Shown here piece by piece: positions 26,388 through 34,784 of a DNA stretch of 64,000 nucleotides. Position numbers and translations under genes: made by a program. The notes below the pieces were generated by a model. It was not told the DNA's origin and searched no databases. It saw nothing but the letters and a program-made list of their open reading frames with translations. The stretch's first letter is position 1; every line of letters starts with the position of its first letter. The stretch comes from an uncultured Lachnospiraceae bacterium (GTDB lineage Bacteria > Bacillota > Clostridia > Lachnospirales > Lachnospiraceae). Location: positions 66,256-130,255 of the forward strand of contig CAJUPI010000001.1 in NCBI GenBank assembly GCA_910588125.1. Direction: 5' to 3'.

Positions 26388-29059
26388 TTTTCATCAGAAG
26401 TATCTGCCTCCCAACGGTTATTCAGTTTTGTCTGGAACCGATATAGTACATTTAAGGCATCAATTGGTGTCATTCGCCCCAGCTCCAATTCTTTCAATTC
26501 TTTAATAATATCATCCTCTTTTACTGTATCAAACAAAGTCAGCTGGCTCAGTTCAACGTCATCTGGCTTTGGCACTGCCTTACGGCTGGAAATATTAGCA
26601 CTGATCTCGGCAATTTCTCGTGTTTTGGAAGTCAGATCGGAAGCTATCAGCTCTTCCACCAGCTCTTTTGCCCGCTGAATGACAGAATCGGGTACTCCGG
26701 CCAGCTTAGCCACCTGAATTCCATAGCTTTTATCAGCTCCGCCCCGCACAATCCGGCGAAGGAATACAATATCATCTCCTTTTTCTTTTACTGCAATGCA
26801 GTAATTGTTGACGCCGGCAATGATTCCTTCTAATTCTGTCAGCTCATGGTAATGAGTGGCAAACAATGTTTTGGCACCTAAAATTCGCATGTTACTGATA
26901 TGCTCCACCACTGCCCAGGCAATACTCAAGCCGTCAAATGTGCTGGTTCCGCGTCCGATTTCATCCAGAATCAGCAGGCTGCTGCGGGTAGCGCTGCGCA
27001 AAATATTAGCCACCTCGGTCATTTCCACCATAAAAGTGCTTTGGCCGGAAGCCAGATCATCTGATGCCCCCACCCGGGTAAAAATCCGGTCGCATACGCC
27101 AATATTTGCCTGATCAGCAGGCACGAAGCTTCCAATCTGCGCCAGTAAAACGATCAATGCCGTCTGCCGCATATAGGTAGATTTTCCAGCCATATTAGGA
27201 CCGGTTATGATAGAAACCCGATTTTTTCCATTATCCAGATAAGTATCATTGGAGACAAACAGATCATTGCTCATCATTTTTTCAACTACCGGATGCCGGC
27301 CTCCTTTGATTTGAATCAGCCCCTTTTCATTGATGGCCGGCTTAACATAATTATTTCTGGTAGCAACTGTAGACAGAGATACATAAACATCCAGAACAGC
27401 CAGGGCGCGCGCCGTTTTCTGAATACGAATCACCTCTGCGCCGATTTGATCCCGAACCTGGCAGAAAAGATCATATTCTAGGGAAAATAGTTTATCCTCT
27501 GCCCCCAAAATGATATCTTCCAAATTTTTCAGTTCATCTGTTGTATAACGCTCTGCATTTGTCAGCGTCTGTTTGCGAACAAAGTATTCTGGCACCAGGT
27601 CTTTAAAGGAATTGGTAACTTCAAAATAATAGCCAAAAACTTTATTGTATTTTATCTTTAAATTTTTTATTCCGGTCTTATCGCGTTCGCGCGTTTCCAG
27701 CTCTGCCAACCAGGTCTTTCCTTCTGTTTTAGCATGGCGCAATTGATCTGCTTCCGGATAAAAACCATCCCGAATCACGCCTCCCTCCCGAATGGAAACC
27801 GGCGGTTCATCCACAATTGCCCGGCGAATCAAATCGCAAAGCTCCTCTAAGGGATCTAGCTTCTCCTGTAATTCTTTCAGATTATGGCAGGTAAATTCAT
27901 GAAGCAGATTTTTGATATGAGGAATCATGGCAATGGAATTGCAAAAGGCCAGCAGATCTCTGGGATTGGCTGTCTTGTAGCTGATACGCCCTATCAGACG
28001 TTCCAGATCATATACCGGATTTAAATATTCTCCCAGTTCTTCCCGTCCGATATAATTAAGATTAAGCTCCTCAATCGCTTGCTGGCGTTTCAAAATCGCT
28101 TCCCGGTCAATAAGCGGCTGCTCAATCCATGTGCGTAAGAGACGGGCCCCCATAGCAGTACGCGTTTTGTCCAATACCCATAAAAGACTGCCTCGCTTCT
28201 GCTTTTCCCGCATAGTCTCTAAAAGTTCCAGGTTCCGTCTGGTAGAGGAATCCAAAATCATATAATTGGCTGTTGCATAGGGAACCAGCGTTGTCATATG
28301 AGAAAGGGTATTTTTTTGTGTCTCATAGAGATATTGCAGCACAGCGCCAGCAGCAATCACACCGCTGTCATAATCTGCCAGGCCTAATCCTTCCAGGTTT
28401 CCCACTTTGAAATGTTCACGCAATATTCTTCTGCAGCTTTCATCCTGGAAAAAACGGGGTTCTAAGGAACTCATAGTAAAATGATAACGGTTTTCGATTT
28501 CTTCCAGGCTGATTCCTGACATAGAAAAAGCGTCGTTGCAGATAATCTCAGACGGAGAAAATTTGTGAATTTCATCAAAGAGAGAACGTTCCGTTTCCAC
28601 TTCAGTCACCAAAAAATCTCCCGTAGTAATATCTGCCACCGACACCCCCATTTTGTCTCCCAGATAAACAATTCCCATCAGATAATTATTCTTTGTTTCA
28701 TCCAGGGCTTGTACACTGGTGATGGTGCCCGGTGTCACCACCCGGATCACTTCCCGTTTTACTAATCCTTTCGCCTGCTTTGGATCCTCCATCTGTTCTG
28801 CAATTGCCACTTTATAGCCTTTTTGCACCAAACGGCTCAGATAGGAATCCACTGCATGATAGGGAACGCCACACATAGGTGCACGTTCCTCCATCCCACA
28901 TTCTTTCCCTGTCAGAGTCAATTCCAGTTCTTTTGATACGGTTTTCGCATCTTCAAAGAACATCTCATAGAAATCCCCTAAACGATAAAAAAGAATACAG
29001 TCTTTATATTGTTGTTTGGTTTCCATATATTGCGCCATCATCGGCGATAATCCGCTCAT
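26381..29059 (-). CDS. mutS: DNA mismatch repair protein MutS
   Basis: Mismatch-recognition ATPase, 892 residues. The mismatch-reading motif GDFYEMFF is near residue 26-33, the connector and lever domains follow, and the ABC-type ATPase has Walker A GPNMAGKST, signature region ASDDLASGQSTFMVEM and Walker B LLILDEIGRGTSTFDG. The ATG has GAGGTG upstream and lies 8 bases after miaB. The C-terminal helix-turn-helix/clamp region is intact, indicating the MutS1 repair type rather than MutS2. Confidence 0.97.
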   Translation of the reverse strand: MSGLSPMMAQYMETKQQYKDCILFYRLGDFYEMFFEDAKTVSKELELTLTGKECGMEERAPMCGVPYHAVDSYLSRLVQKGYKVAIAEQMEDPKQAKGLVKREVIRVVTPGTITSVQALDETKNNYLMGIVYLGDKMGVSVADITTGDFLVTEVETERSLFDEIHKFSPSEIICNDAFSMSGISLEEIENRYHFTMSSLEPRFFQDESCRRILREHFKVGNLEGLGLADYDSGVIAAGAVLQYLYETQKNTLSHMTTLVPYATANYMILDSSTRRNLELLETMREKQKRGSLLWVLDKTRTAMGARLLRTWIEQPLIDREAILKRQQAIEELNLNYIGREELGEYLNPVYDLERLIGRISYKTANPRDLLAFCNSIAMIPHIKNLLHEFTCHNLKELQEKLDPLEELCDLIRRAIVDEPPVSIREGGVIRDGFYPEADQLRHAKTEGKTWLAELETRERDKTGIKNLKIKYNKVFGYYFEVTNSFKDLVPEYFVRKQTLTNAERYTTDELKNLEDIILGAEDKLFSLEYDLFCQVRDQIGAEVIRIQKTARALAVLDVYVSLSTVATRNNYVKPAINEKGLIQIKGGRHPVVEKMMSNDLFVSNDTYLDNGKNRVSIITGPNMAGKSTYMRQTALIVLLAQIGSFVPADQANIGVCDRIFTRVGASDDLASGQSTFMVEMTEVANILRSATRSSLLILDEIGRGTSTFDGLSIAWAVVEHISNMRILGAKTLFATHYHELTELEGIIAGVNNYCIAVKEKGDDIVFLRRIVRGGADKSYGIQVAKLAGVPDSVIQRAKELVEELIASDLTSKTREIAEISANISSRKAVPKPDDVELSQLTLFDTVKEDDIIKELKELELGRMTPIDALNVLYRFQTKLNNRWEADTSDEKS

Positions 29060-29067
29060 TTTTCACC

Positions 29068-30576
29068 TCAGCTTTTGTCAGCCATTCTTCCCATATAGTA
29101 AAATCCTTTGGACTCGGTCAGTTCTACCGGCACCAGACTTCCGATCAAAGAGGCGCTGCCAGGAAAGTGTACCAGTAAATTATTGCTAAGCCGTCCACTG
29201 ACATAGCCGTCCTGATGATCATTCTCGCACTCGACCAACACCTCCTGCACCGTGCCAGTATCTCTTCCACATACCTGGGAGGATATCTGTTGAACCTCTT
29301 TTAACAACCGTTCAAACCGCTCCTTTACCAAAGCTTCCGGAACCTGGTTGTCCATGACAGAGGCAGGAGTACCTGTCCGTTTGGAATAAATAAAAGTAAA
29401 TGCGCTGTCATAGCGGACTTTGCGCACCACATCCAGTGTTTCCTCAAAATCTGCTTCCGTCTCTCCGGGGAATCCCACAATGATATCTGTAGTCAGGGAA
29501 ATATCCGGAACTGCCTGACGAATTTGCGCAACCAGTTCCAGATATTGTTCTTTTGTGTATTGCCGGTTCATTATTTTTAGAATACGGCTGCTTCCTGATT
29601 GCAAAGGAAGATGAAGATGACGGCAAATCTTGGGCAGATTTTTCATTGCCAGAATCAAATCCTCAGAAAGGTCTTTGGGGTGTGAAGTCATAAAACGGAT
29701 TCTCTCAATCCCCTCCACCTCATTCACCTGCCTGAGAAGTTCGGCAAATGTCACAGGCTCTGACAGATTTTTCCCATAGGAATTCACATTTTGTCCCAAA
29801 AGCATCACTTCTTTCACTCCGTCAGACGCCAGCCTGCGGATCTCAGATAAAATTTCTTCCGGCTTCCGGCTTCGTTCACGCCCACGCACATAAGGAACAA
29901 TACAATAACTGCAAAAATTATTGCAGCCATACATAATATTAACTCCGGATTTGAAAGGATATTTGCGTTCTGCCGGCAAATCTTCCACCACCTGATCCGT
30001 GGACTCCCAGATATCAACTATGGTATTTTTCTCTGCCAGACAGCGAAATAACAGCTCTGCCAATTTAAAGATATTATGAGTACCAAAAATCAAATCTACA
30101 AACCGATAGCTTTTTTGAATCCGCTGAACAACCGCCGGTTCCTGCATCATACAGCCACATAAGGCAATTGTCATCCAGGGATTCTTTTTCTTCAATGTCT
30201 GCAAGTATCCCAGATGGCCGTAAACCTTCTGATTGGCATTATCTCGTACCGTGCAGGTGTTATAGAGCACAAAATCCGCCGTTTCTTCTTCGCTTGCCGC
30301 CAATCCTGCCTGCTGAAGGATTCCACATAGTTTTTCGGAATCACGGGCATTCATCTGACAGCCAAAGGTACGTATCATAAAAGTGCCGATCTGCTTTTTG
30401 GCAAGAAGCTCATCTAATTTTTCTTTCCCATATCGTTTCCTGGCTTCACCCGATATAACATCATCATTAAACTTATCTTGCAAAATCTCACGTGTCTTTT
30501 CAATAAAGTAATATTGCCTTTCTGGTTCACTTGCAGGCGCCTGTCTGTAGATTGTGTCAAAATCCCAATATTTCAA
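29068..30576 (-). CDS. miaB: tRNA-2-methylthio-N6-dimethylallyladenosine synthase
   Basis: Radical-SAM methylthiotransferase acting on i6A37 made by MiaA. 502 residues: UPF0004 N-terminal domain with Fe-S cysteines (FGCQMNARDSEKL, CTVRDNANQK, CGCMMQ), radical-SAM CxxxCxxC in CNNFCSYCIVPYVRGRERSR, and a C-terminal TRAM domain. The start is TTG at 30576 with AGGTGAAG upstream. The N-terminal about 60 residues before the first domain are longer than in E. coli MiaB, as is usual in Clostridia. MiaB-MutS-MutL-MiaA form one transcript. Confidence 0.95.
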   Translation of the reverse strand: MKYWDFDTIYRQAPASEPERQYYFIEKTREILQDKFNDDVISGEARKRYGKEKLDELLAKKQIGTFMIRTFGCQMNARDSEKLCGILQQAGLAASEEETADFVLYNTCTVRDNANQKVYGHLGYLQTLKKKNPWMTIALCGCMMQEPAVVQRIQKSYRFVDLIFGTHNIFKLAELLFRCLAEKNTIVDIWESTDQVVEDLPAERKYPFKSGVNIMYGCNNFCSYCIVPYVRGRERSRKPEEILSEIRRLASDGVKEVMLLGQNVNSYGKNLSEPVTFAELLRQVNEVEGIERIRFMTSHPKDLSEDLILAMKNLPKICRHLHLPLQSGSSRILKIMNRQYTKEQYLELVAQIRQAVPDISLTTDIIVGFPGETEADFEETLDVVRKVRYDSAFTFIYSKRTGTPASVMDNQVPEALVKERFERLLKEVQQISSQVCGRDTGTVQEVLVECENDHQDGYVSGRLSNNLLVHFPGSASLIGSLVPVELTESKGFYYMGRMADKS

Positions 30577-30687
30577 TTCGCTTCACCTGTTCCTTGACTA
30601 TATTTGGTATTTGGTAAAATAATCTCACATATTATATCACAAGTTGTCCAAAACGACAATGTACGAAAACAGCTTTTCTTTTATGCC

Positions 30688-31587
30688 TTAAACGGTTTTC
30701 CCATCCGCTTCTGATTTTCGCTTTTTCACCCGCCAACTGCGATAACAAAAAACAAAATATCCTGATTTTGTGCTGAACAGCAAGCTGCAGGGATAGCCTT
30801 TCATAAAGTTTGCGCGAAAGCCGTCTCTGGTTAATAAATTGTCTCTGTCAAGCTCATATTCTGTTTCTACCCGGAACAATTTACTTATTATTTGAAAAAG
30901 CTGTCCAAAGATTTGCAGGGTTTCGTCTTCTGTCAAATTTCCCGTTACTCCCTGTTGTTTAACAGCACGGAGAAATAAAGTTTCTTCTATCCCTAAAAGC
31001 AATTGCAGCCGGATTCCGCTTTCTGTATCGCAGAAATAACAGCAATACAGTGCCTTTCCGAAATTCTGTCCTTTATAATCCGCACTGACAAATTTGGCTT
31101 CTGTCTGGAAAACTTCTGTCATGGCACGATTTAAAACTCTCGATATCACAGGAATCTGCGATGTGAGATCAAAGCCTTTTCGGTTAACGATCCTTCCTAC
31201 AATCGCCTGATCCTGCATCATAATATGTTCAGTCAGCCAGTTATTCATAATTCCCACAAAGCGTTGGACTGATGCCGTCGAGTAATTTGAGGATTCCAAA
31301 TCTTTTTTTAGTGTGACAAGAGTCTTATCCCTGAAATTGTCATGGACCTTTTTGTGTTGTGCATAGCCCTGATACCGAATGGAACGCATGTAGCTCTCTT
31401 CTTCCGAAAAATGTGTCATAGAATATGCTTCCAGATATTTGATCCCTTCTTTATAGGTAGTCTGATTGTTTTCCTCATCTTCAGACATATCAATTAGTTT
31501 ATTCATAATCCGAAAGAGTTTGGCATGTGCCTTATCTATCACATCCACACCGATATTGAATTTGTCATCCCATGCAATGTTCTCCAT
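30688..31587 (-). CDS. Bacteriohemerythrin fused to a CheX-like domain
   Basis: Residues 1-135 form a hemerythrin four-helix domain with the di-iron ligands in order: VIDKAHAKLF, THFSEEESYM, QHKKVH and WLTEHIMMQD. Such domains bind O2 or sense oxygen/iron. The remaining 160 residues resemble the CheX chemotaxis-phosphatase fold: VLNRAMTEVFQTEA and DETLQIFGQLFQIISKLF align in my reading with its two conserved helices. The catalytic Glu/Asn of true CheX are not evident, so it may be a binding domain only. It has its own promoter and AGGAGG ribosome site and looks monocistronic. The CheX resemblance is inference. Confidence 0.75.
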   Translation of the reverse strand: MENIAWDDKFNIGVDVIDKAHAKLFRIMNKLIDMSEDEENNQTTYKEGIKYLEAYSMTHFSEEESYMRSIRYQGYAQHKKVHDNFRDKTLVTLKKDLESSNYSTASVQRFVGIMNNWLTEHIMMQDQAIVGRIVNRKGFDLTSQIPVISRVLNRAMTEVFQTEAKFVSADYKGQNFGKALYCCYFCDTESGIRLQLLLGIEETLFLRAVKQQGVTGNLTEDETLQIFGQLFQIISKLFRVETEYELDRDNLLTRDGFRANFMKGYPCSLLFSTKSGYFVFCYRSWRVKKRKSEADGKTV

Positions 31588-31630
31588 AAAAACGCCGCCT
31601 CCTGATTAACGCTGTTTATATTATTACTTA

Positions 31631-31659
31631 ATTATATGGTTTATTTATCCATTTGTCCA
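31631..31659 (-). promoter_or_regulatory. Promoter of the hemerythrin gene
   Basis: Minus strand TGGACA (31659-31654), 17-base spacer, TATAAT (31636-31631), 44 bases before the ATG. The rest of the 202-base gap to proA holds only a short GGGAAT/ATTCCC hairpin near 31778-31797. Confidence 0.75.
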
Positions 31660-31789
31660 CTCACAATTTCACAATAAATAGCGAAAATATATATTTCAGC
31701 AAAAACATTCTTAAGAAATTCTTAATTTGATCATTCTCTATATTTATGATACAATGGCGCCAGGAGGGGGTATAAGGGGGAATTTTCTC

Positions 31790-33034
31790 TTATTCCCGGA
31801 TTTGCCCATTGCCATAGATGATATATTTGGTTGTGGTCAAAGCTTCCAGCCCCATCGGCCCTCTTGCATGCAGTTTTTGAGTGCTAATGCCAATTTCAGC
31901 TCCAAATCCAAATTCATTTCCATCTGTAAATCGCGTAGACGCATTCACATAAACAGCCGCCGCATCTATCTCATCTAAAAATCTTTGTGCATGTTCATAA
32001 TCCCGGGTAACTATCGCTTCTGAATGCCCTGTATTATAATAATTAATATGTGCAATCGCTTCTTCCAGAGAATCCACCAGCTTCAGAGAAAGAATATAAT
32101 CCAAATATTCTTTTTCCCAGTCTTCCTCTGTGGCTGATGCAAATTCTGGAACCAGCAGGCATGCCTGTGCATCTGCCCGTACTTCAACATTTTTTTCTGC
32201 CAGTTTTTTCTGCAGCATTGGTAAAAAGCGTTCTGCTTCTGCTCTGTGAATCACCAATGATTCGCAGGCATTGCAAACCCCGATTCGTTGCGTTTTCGCA
32301 TTCATGATGATCCTTAATGCCATATCCAGATCAGCGCCTTCATCCACATAAATATGACAATTACCAGTACCTGTCTCAATCACCGGAATTGTACTGTTTT
32401 CAACAACCGTCCGAATCAAGCCTGCTCCGCCCCGCGGGATTAAAACATCCATATATTGATTCAGCTTCATGAATTTTTTTGTCATTTCCCGGCTGGTATC
32501 CGTAATCAGCTGTACGATATCTTCTCGCATTCCCGCCTCAGCAAGGCCTGTCCTTATACAACAGACAATTGCCTTATTGGACTCTATGGCATCGCTTCCT
32601 CCTTTTAAGATCACGGCATTCCCAGCCTTAAAGCAAAGGCCAAAAGCATCTGCCGTCACATTGGGACGTGCTTCATAAATTATGCCAACAACTCCTAAGG
32701 GAACCCGTTTGCGTCCAATTACCAATCCGTTCGGACGTTCTTTCATGGACAGGACTTCTCCCACAGGATCTTCTAAAGACGCCACCTGTATAAGCCCGTC
32801 CGCCATATCCTGGATGCGGCTTGGGGTCAATGCCAGCCGATCCATCAGCGCCTGGCTCATTCCTGCCGCCTTAGCACGTGCCATGTCCTGCTTGTTGGCG
32901 GACAGAATCTCTTTTTCTCCTGCCAGAAGTGCCCGGGCAGCAGATTTAAGTCCTTCATTTTTGCGGGAAATTTTTAACCGTCCCAGATAAAATGCTGCTT
33001 CTTTTGCCTGCTTTCCCATTTCATTCAAATTCAT
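31790..33034 (-). CDS. proA: Glutamate-5-semialdehyde dehydrogenase (gamma-glutamyl phosphate reductase)
   Basis: Second step of proline synthesis: NADPH reduction of glutamyl-5-phosphate. 414 residues of the aldehyde-dehydrogenase superfamily. Recognisable are RVPLGVVGIIYEARPNVT, the cofactor segment ILKGGSDAIESNKA, and the catalytic Cys in IGVCNACESLVIH. The C-terminal HARGPMGLEALTTTKY is diagnostic for ProA. It ends the proB-DUF896-cycloligase-proA run. Confidence 0.97.
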   Translation of the reverse strand: MNLNEMGKQAKEAAFYLGRLKISRKNEGLKSAARALLAGEKEILSANKQDMARAKAAGMSQALMDRLALTPSRIQDMADGLIQVASLEDPVGEVLSMKERPNGLVIGRKRVPLGVVGIIYEARPNVTADAFGLCFKAGNAVILKGGSDAIESNKAIVCCIRTGLAEAGMREDIVQLITDTSREMTKKFMKLNQYMDVLIPRGGAGLIRTVVENSTIPVIETGTGNCHIYVDEGADLDMALRIIMNAKTQRIGVCNACESLVIHRAEAERFLPMLQKKLAEKNVEVRADAQACLLVPEFASATEEDWEKEYLDYILSLKLVDSLEEAIAHINYYNTGHSEAIVTRDYEHAQRFLDEIDAAAVYVNASTRFTDGNEFGFGAEIGISTQKLHARGPMGLEALTTTKYIIYGNGQIRE

Positions 33035-33059
33035 TTTTTTCCTCCCTCGTTTTTGTTAT

Positions 33060-33671
33060 TCACAAGGCATTAACCTTCTTTTTACAATCAATTCTTTTTT
33101 CAGGCAGTACAATCATATCCATTTTCTGATCCCAAATATCGGAAAATACATTTTCACGAATTTGAAACGGATATGCCAGAGCAATTCTTACATGCCCGGG
33201 TTCCTGTGCAAAAAAACGGTCATAATAGCCTCCGCCATATCCAAGCCTCATGCCAGCCCTGGTAAATGCCAGCCCTGGTGTGATTACCGGCGCATTCTGG
33301 TCTTTCGCTAAATCACAGCTTTCCAACGGTTCCTGGATCCGCATGGCCCCGGGTTTTAGTTTTTTCTTATTATCCACAAAATAGAACTGAAGCTTTTTTC
33401 CTTCTATCCTGGGCAATGCGACTGGTATTTTATTTATCCACAACCAATCCATTATCGCCCATGTGTCTATTTCTCTATCCGTGGAGGCATAGAGATAGAT
33501 GCTTTTAGCATGTACAAATGCCGGAACCATCAAAAGCTGTTTTTGGATCTGCTGATCCATTTGTTTTTTCTTTTCTTGAGGCAGCATCCGGCGGGCTTTC
33601 CGAATTTCATTTCTGATTGCCTCTTTAGAGGAAGCATGTGTTCTAGGATTGTTCATCTGGAATACCGCCAT
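33060..33671 (-). CDS. 5-formyltetrahydrofolate cyclo-ligase
   Basis: Converts 5-formyl-THF to 5,10-methenyl-THF with ATP. 203 residues. Basic N-terminal KEAIRNEIRKARRML binds nucleotide/folate; GLAFTRAGMRLGYGGGYYDRF is the family signature. The start could be ATG 33671 or 33656; either overlaps the DUF896 gene (by 29 or 14 bases). Position between proB and proA is unusual metabolically but the overlap shows tight transcriptional coupling. Confidence 0.92.
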   Translation of the reverse strand: MAVFQMNNPRTHASSKEAIRNEIRKARRMLPQEKKKQMDQQIQKQLLMVPAFVHAKSIYLYASTDREIDTWAIMDWLWINKIPVALPRIEGKKLQFYFVDNKKKLKPGAMRIQEPLESCDLAKDQNAPVITPGLAFTRAGMRLGYGGGYYDRFFAQEPGHVRIALAYPFQIRENVFSDIWDQKMDMIVLPEKRIDCKKKVNAL

Positions 33672-33870
33672 ATTTTTTCCCTAAGTCAGTTATCGTTCCG
33701 TCTTGCTCCTGAATGGAAATGCTATTGAGGCTGGCTCGCATGTTCTTGCGAATTGCCTCAATATATTCTTTTCGCAATGCCGCCTGTTCTGCTTTTTCCT
33801 CTTTTGTCAGGCCCTCTCCCTGTGATTTGTGATACAATGCATTAATTCGATCAATGATCCCCTGATCCAT
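33643..33870 (-). CDS. DUF896 family small protein (YnzC-like)
   Basis: 75-residue cytosolic protein with the DUF896 helical hairpin: IIDRINALYHKSQGEGLTKEEKAEQ followed by LRKEYIEAIRKNMRASLNSI and a short C-terminal tail. Bacillus YnzC, of the same family, is linked to the SOS yneA operon, but here the gene is with proline and folate genes. Function is unknown. The ATG has AAGAGG upstream; it lies 24 bases after proB. Confidence 0.9.
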   Translation of the reverse strand: MDQGIIDRINALYHKSQGEGLTKEEKAEQAALRKEYIEAIRKNMRASLNSISIQEQDGTITDLGKKYGGIPDEQS

Positions 33871-33894
33871 CCTCTTCTTCCTCCATATTTACGT

Positions 33895-34746
33895 CTAATA
33901 TTGATAATTGATATAATCCATTAAATCAAAGTCCTGGTTGGTGTGAGCCATAAAAAGCGTTCCTCTCGGTTCTCCCTGCATAATCTCGTGGATAATTTCC
34001 ACATTTTCCCCATTGGCAATTACCATATCGGATCCACTGTCTGTAGCAATTCTTGCTGCAGCTAATTTTGCTGACATTCCGCCGGTTCCTACATCACTGC
34101 CAGAGGTATCTTTCCCCATTTTCCAAAGCTCAGGCGATATCTCCTCTACTAAATGAATAAATTTTGCCTGAGGATTTTTATGAGGATCATCAGAATAAAG
34201 CCCGTCAATATCAGAAAGCAGGATCAAAAGATCTGCTCCAATTAAGGCAGCGACAATTGCTGATAACCGATCATTGTCTCCAAATTGGATTTCATGGGTA
34301 GAAACGGTGTCATTTTCATTGACAATAGGAACTGTTCCCAAATGGATCAATTCATCAAAGGTATTTTGGGCATTATAGCGGGAAGCTTCATTTGTCATAG
34401 TGTCCTTGGTTAACAAAACCTGTGCCGCAACGCGATTATATTCAGAAAACAGCTTTTGGTACACCATCATCAGCCTGGCCTGGCCCACAGCAGCATACGC
34501 CTGCTTTTCTGAAATACTTTCCGGACGCTTTTGTCCGCCAAGAGCCTGCCTGCCTGCCGCTATTGCCCCAGAGGAAACAAGGACCACATCGCGTCCCTCT
34601 CCTCTTAAATCGCAAAGGATACGGACTAATTTTTCTATTTTCAGCAGATTTAGTTCACCGGTCTTTGCATGTGTTAAGGAAGAAGAGCCTATTTTCACAA
34701 CGATCCGCTGCTTATTTCTGAGCTTTTTTCTATTTTCTGTATACAT
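33895..34746 (-). CDS. proB: Glutamate 5-kinase (no PUA domain)
   Basis: First step of proline synthesis, normally feedback-inhibited by proline. 283 residues: amino-acid-kinase fold with VVKIGSSSLTH, LVSSGAIAAG, NENDTVSTHEIQFGDNDRLSAIVA and GTGGMSAKLAAARIA. It ends soon after the kinase domain (residue about 255 plus a short tail), lacking the C-terminal PUA domain of E. coli ProB. Short forms are common in Clostridia. Upstream AGGAG supports the start. Confidence 0.96.
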   Translation of the reverse strand: MYTENRKKLRNKQRIVVKIGSSSLTHAKTGELNLLKIEKLVRILCDLRGEGRDVVLVSSGAIAAGRQALGGQKRPESISEKQAYAAVGQARLMMVYQKLFSEYNRVAAQVLLTKDTMTNEASRYNAQNTFDELIHLGTVPIVNENDTVSTHEIQFGDNDRLSAIVAALIGADLLILLSDIDGLYSDDPHKNPQAKFIHLVEEISPELWKMGKDTSGSDVGTGGMSAKLAAARIATDSGSDMVIANGENVEIIHEIMQGEPRGTLFMAHTNQDFDLMDYINYQY

Positions 34747-34784
34747 GATGAGTCTCCTGTAGTTATGTATGGATTTTCTTAATT

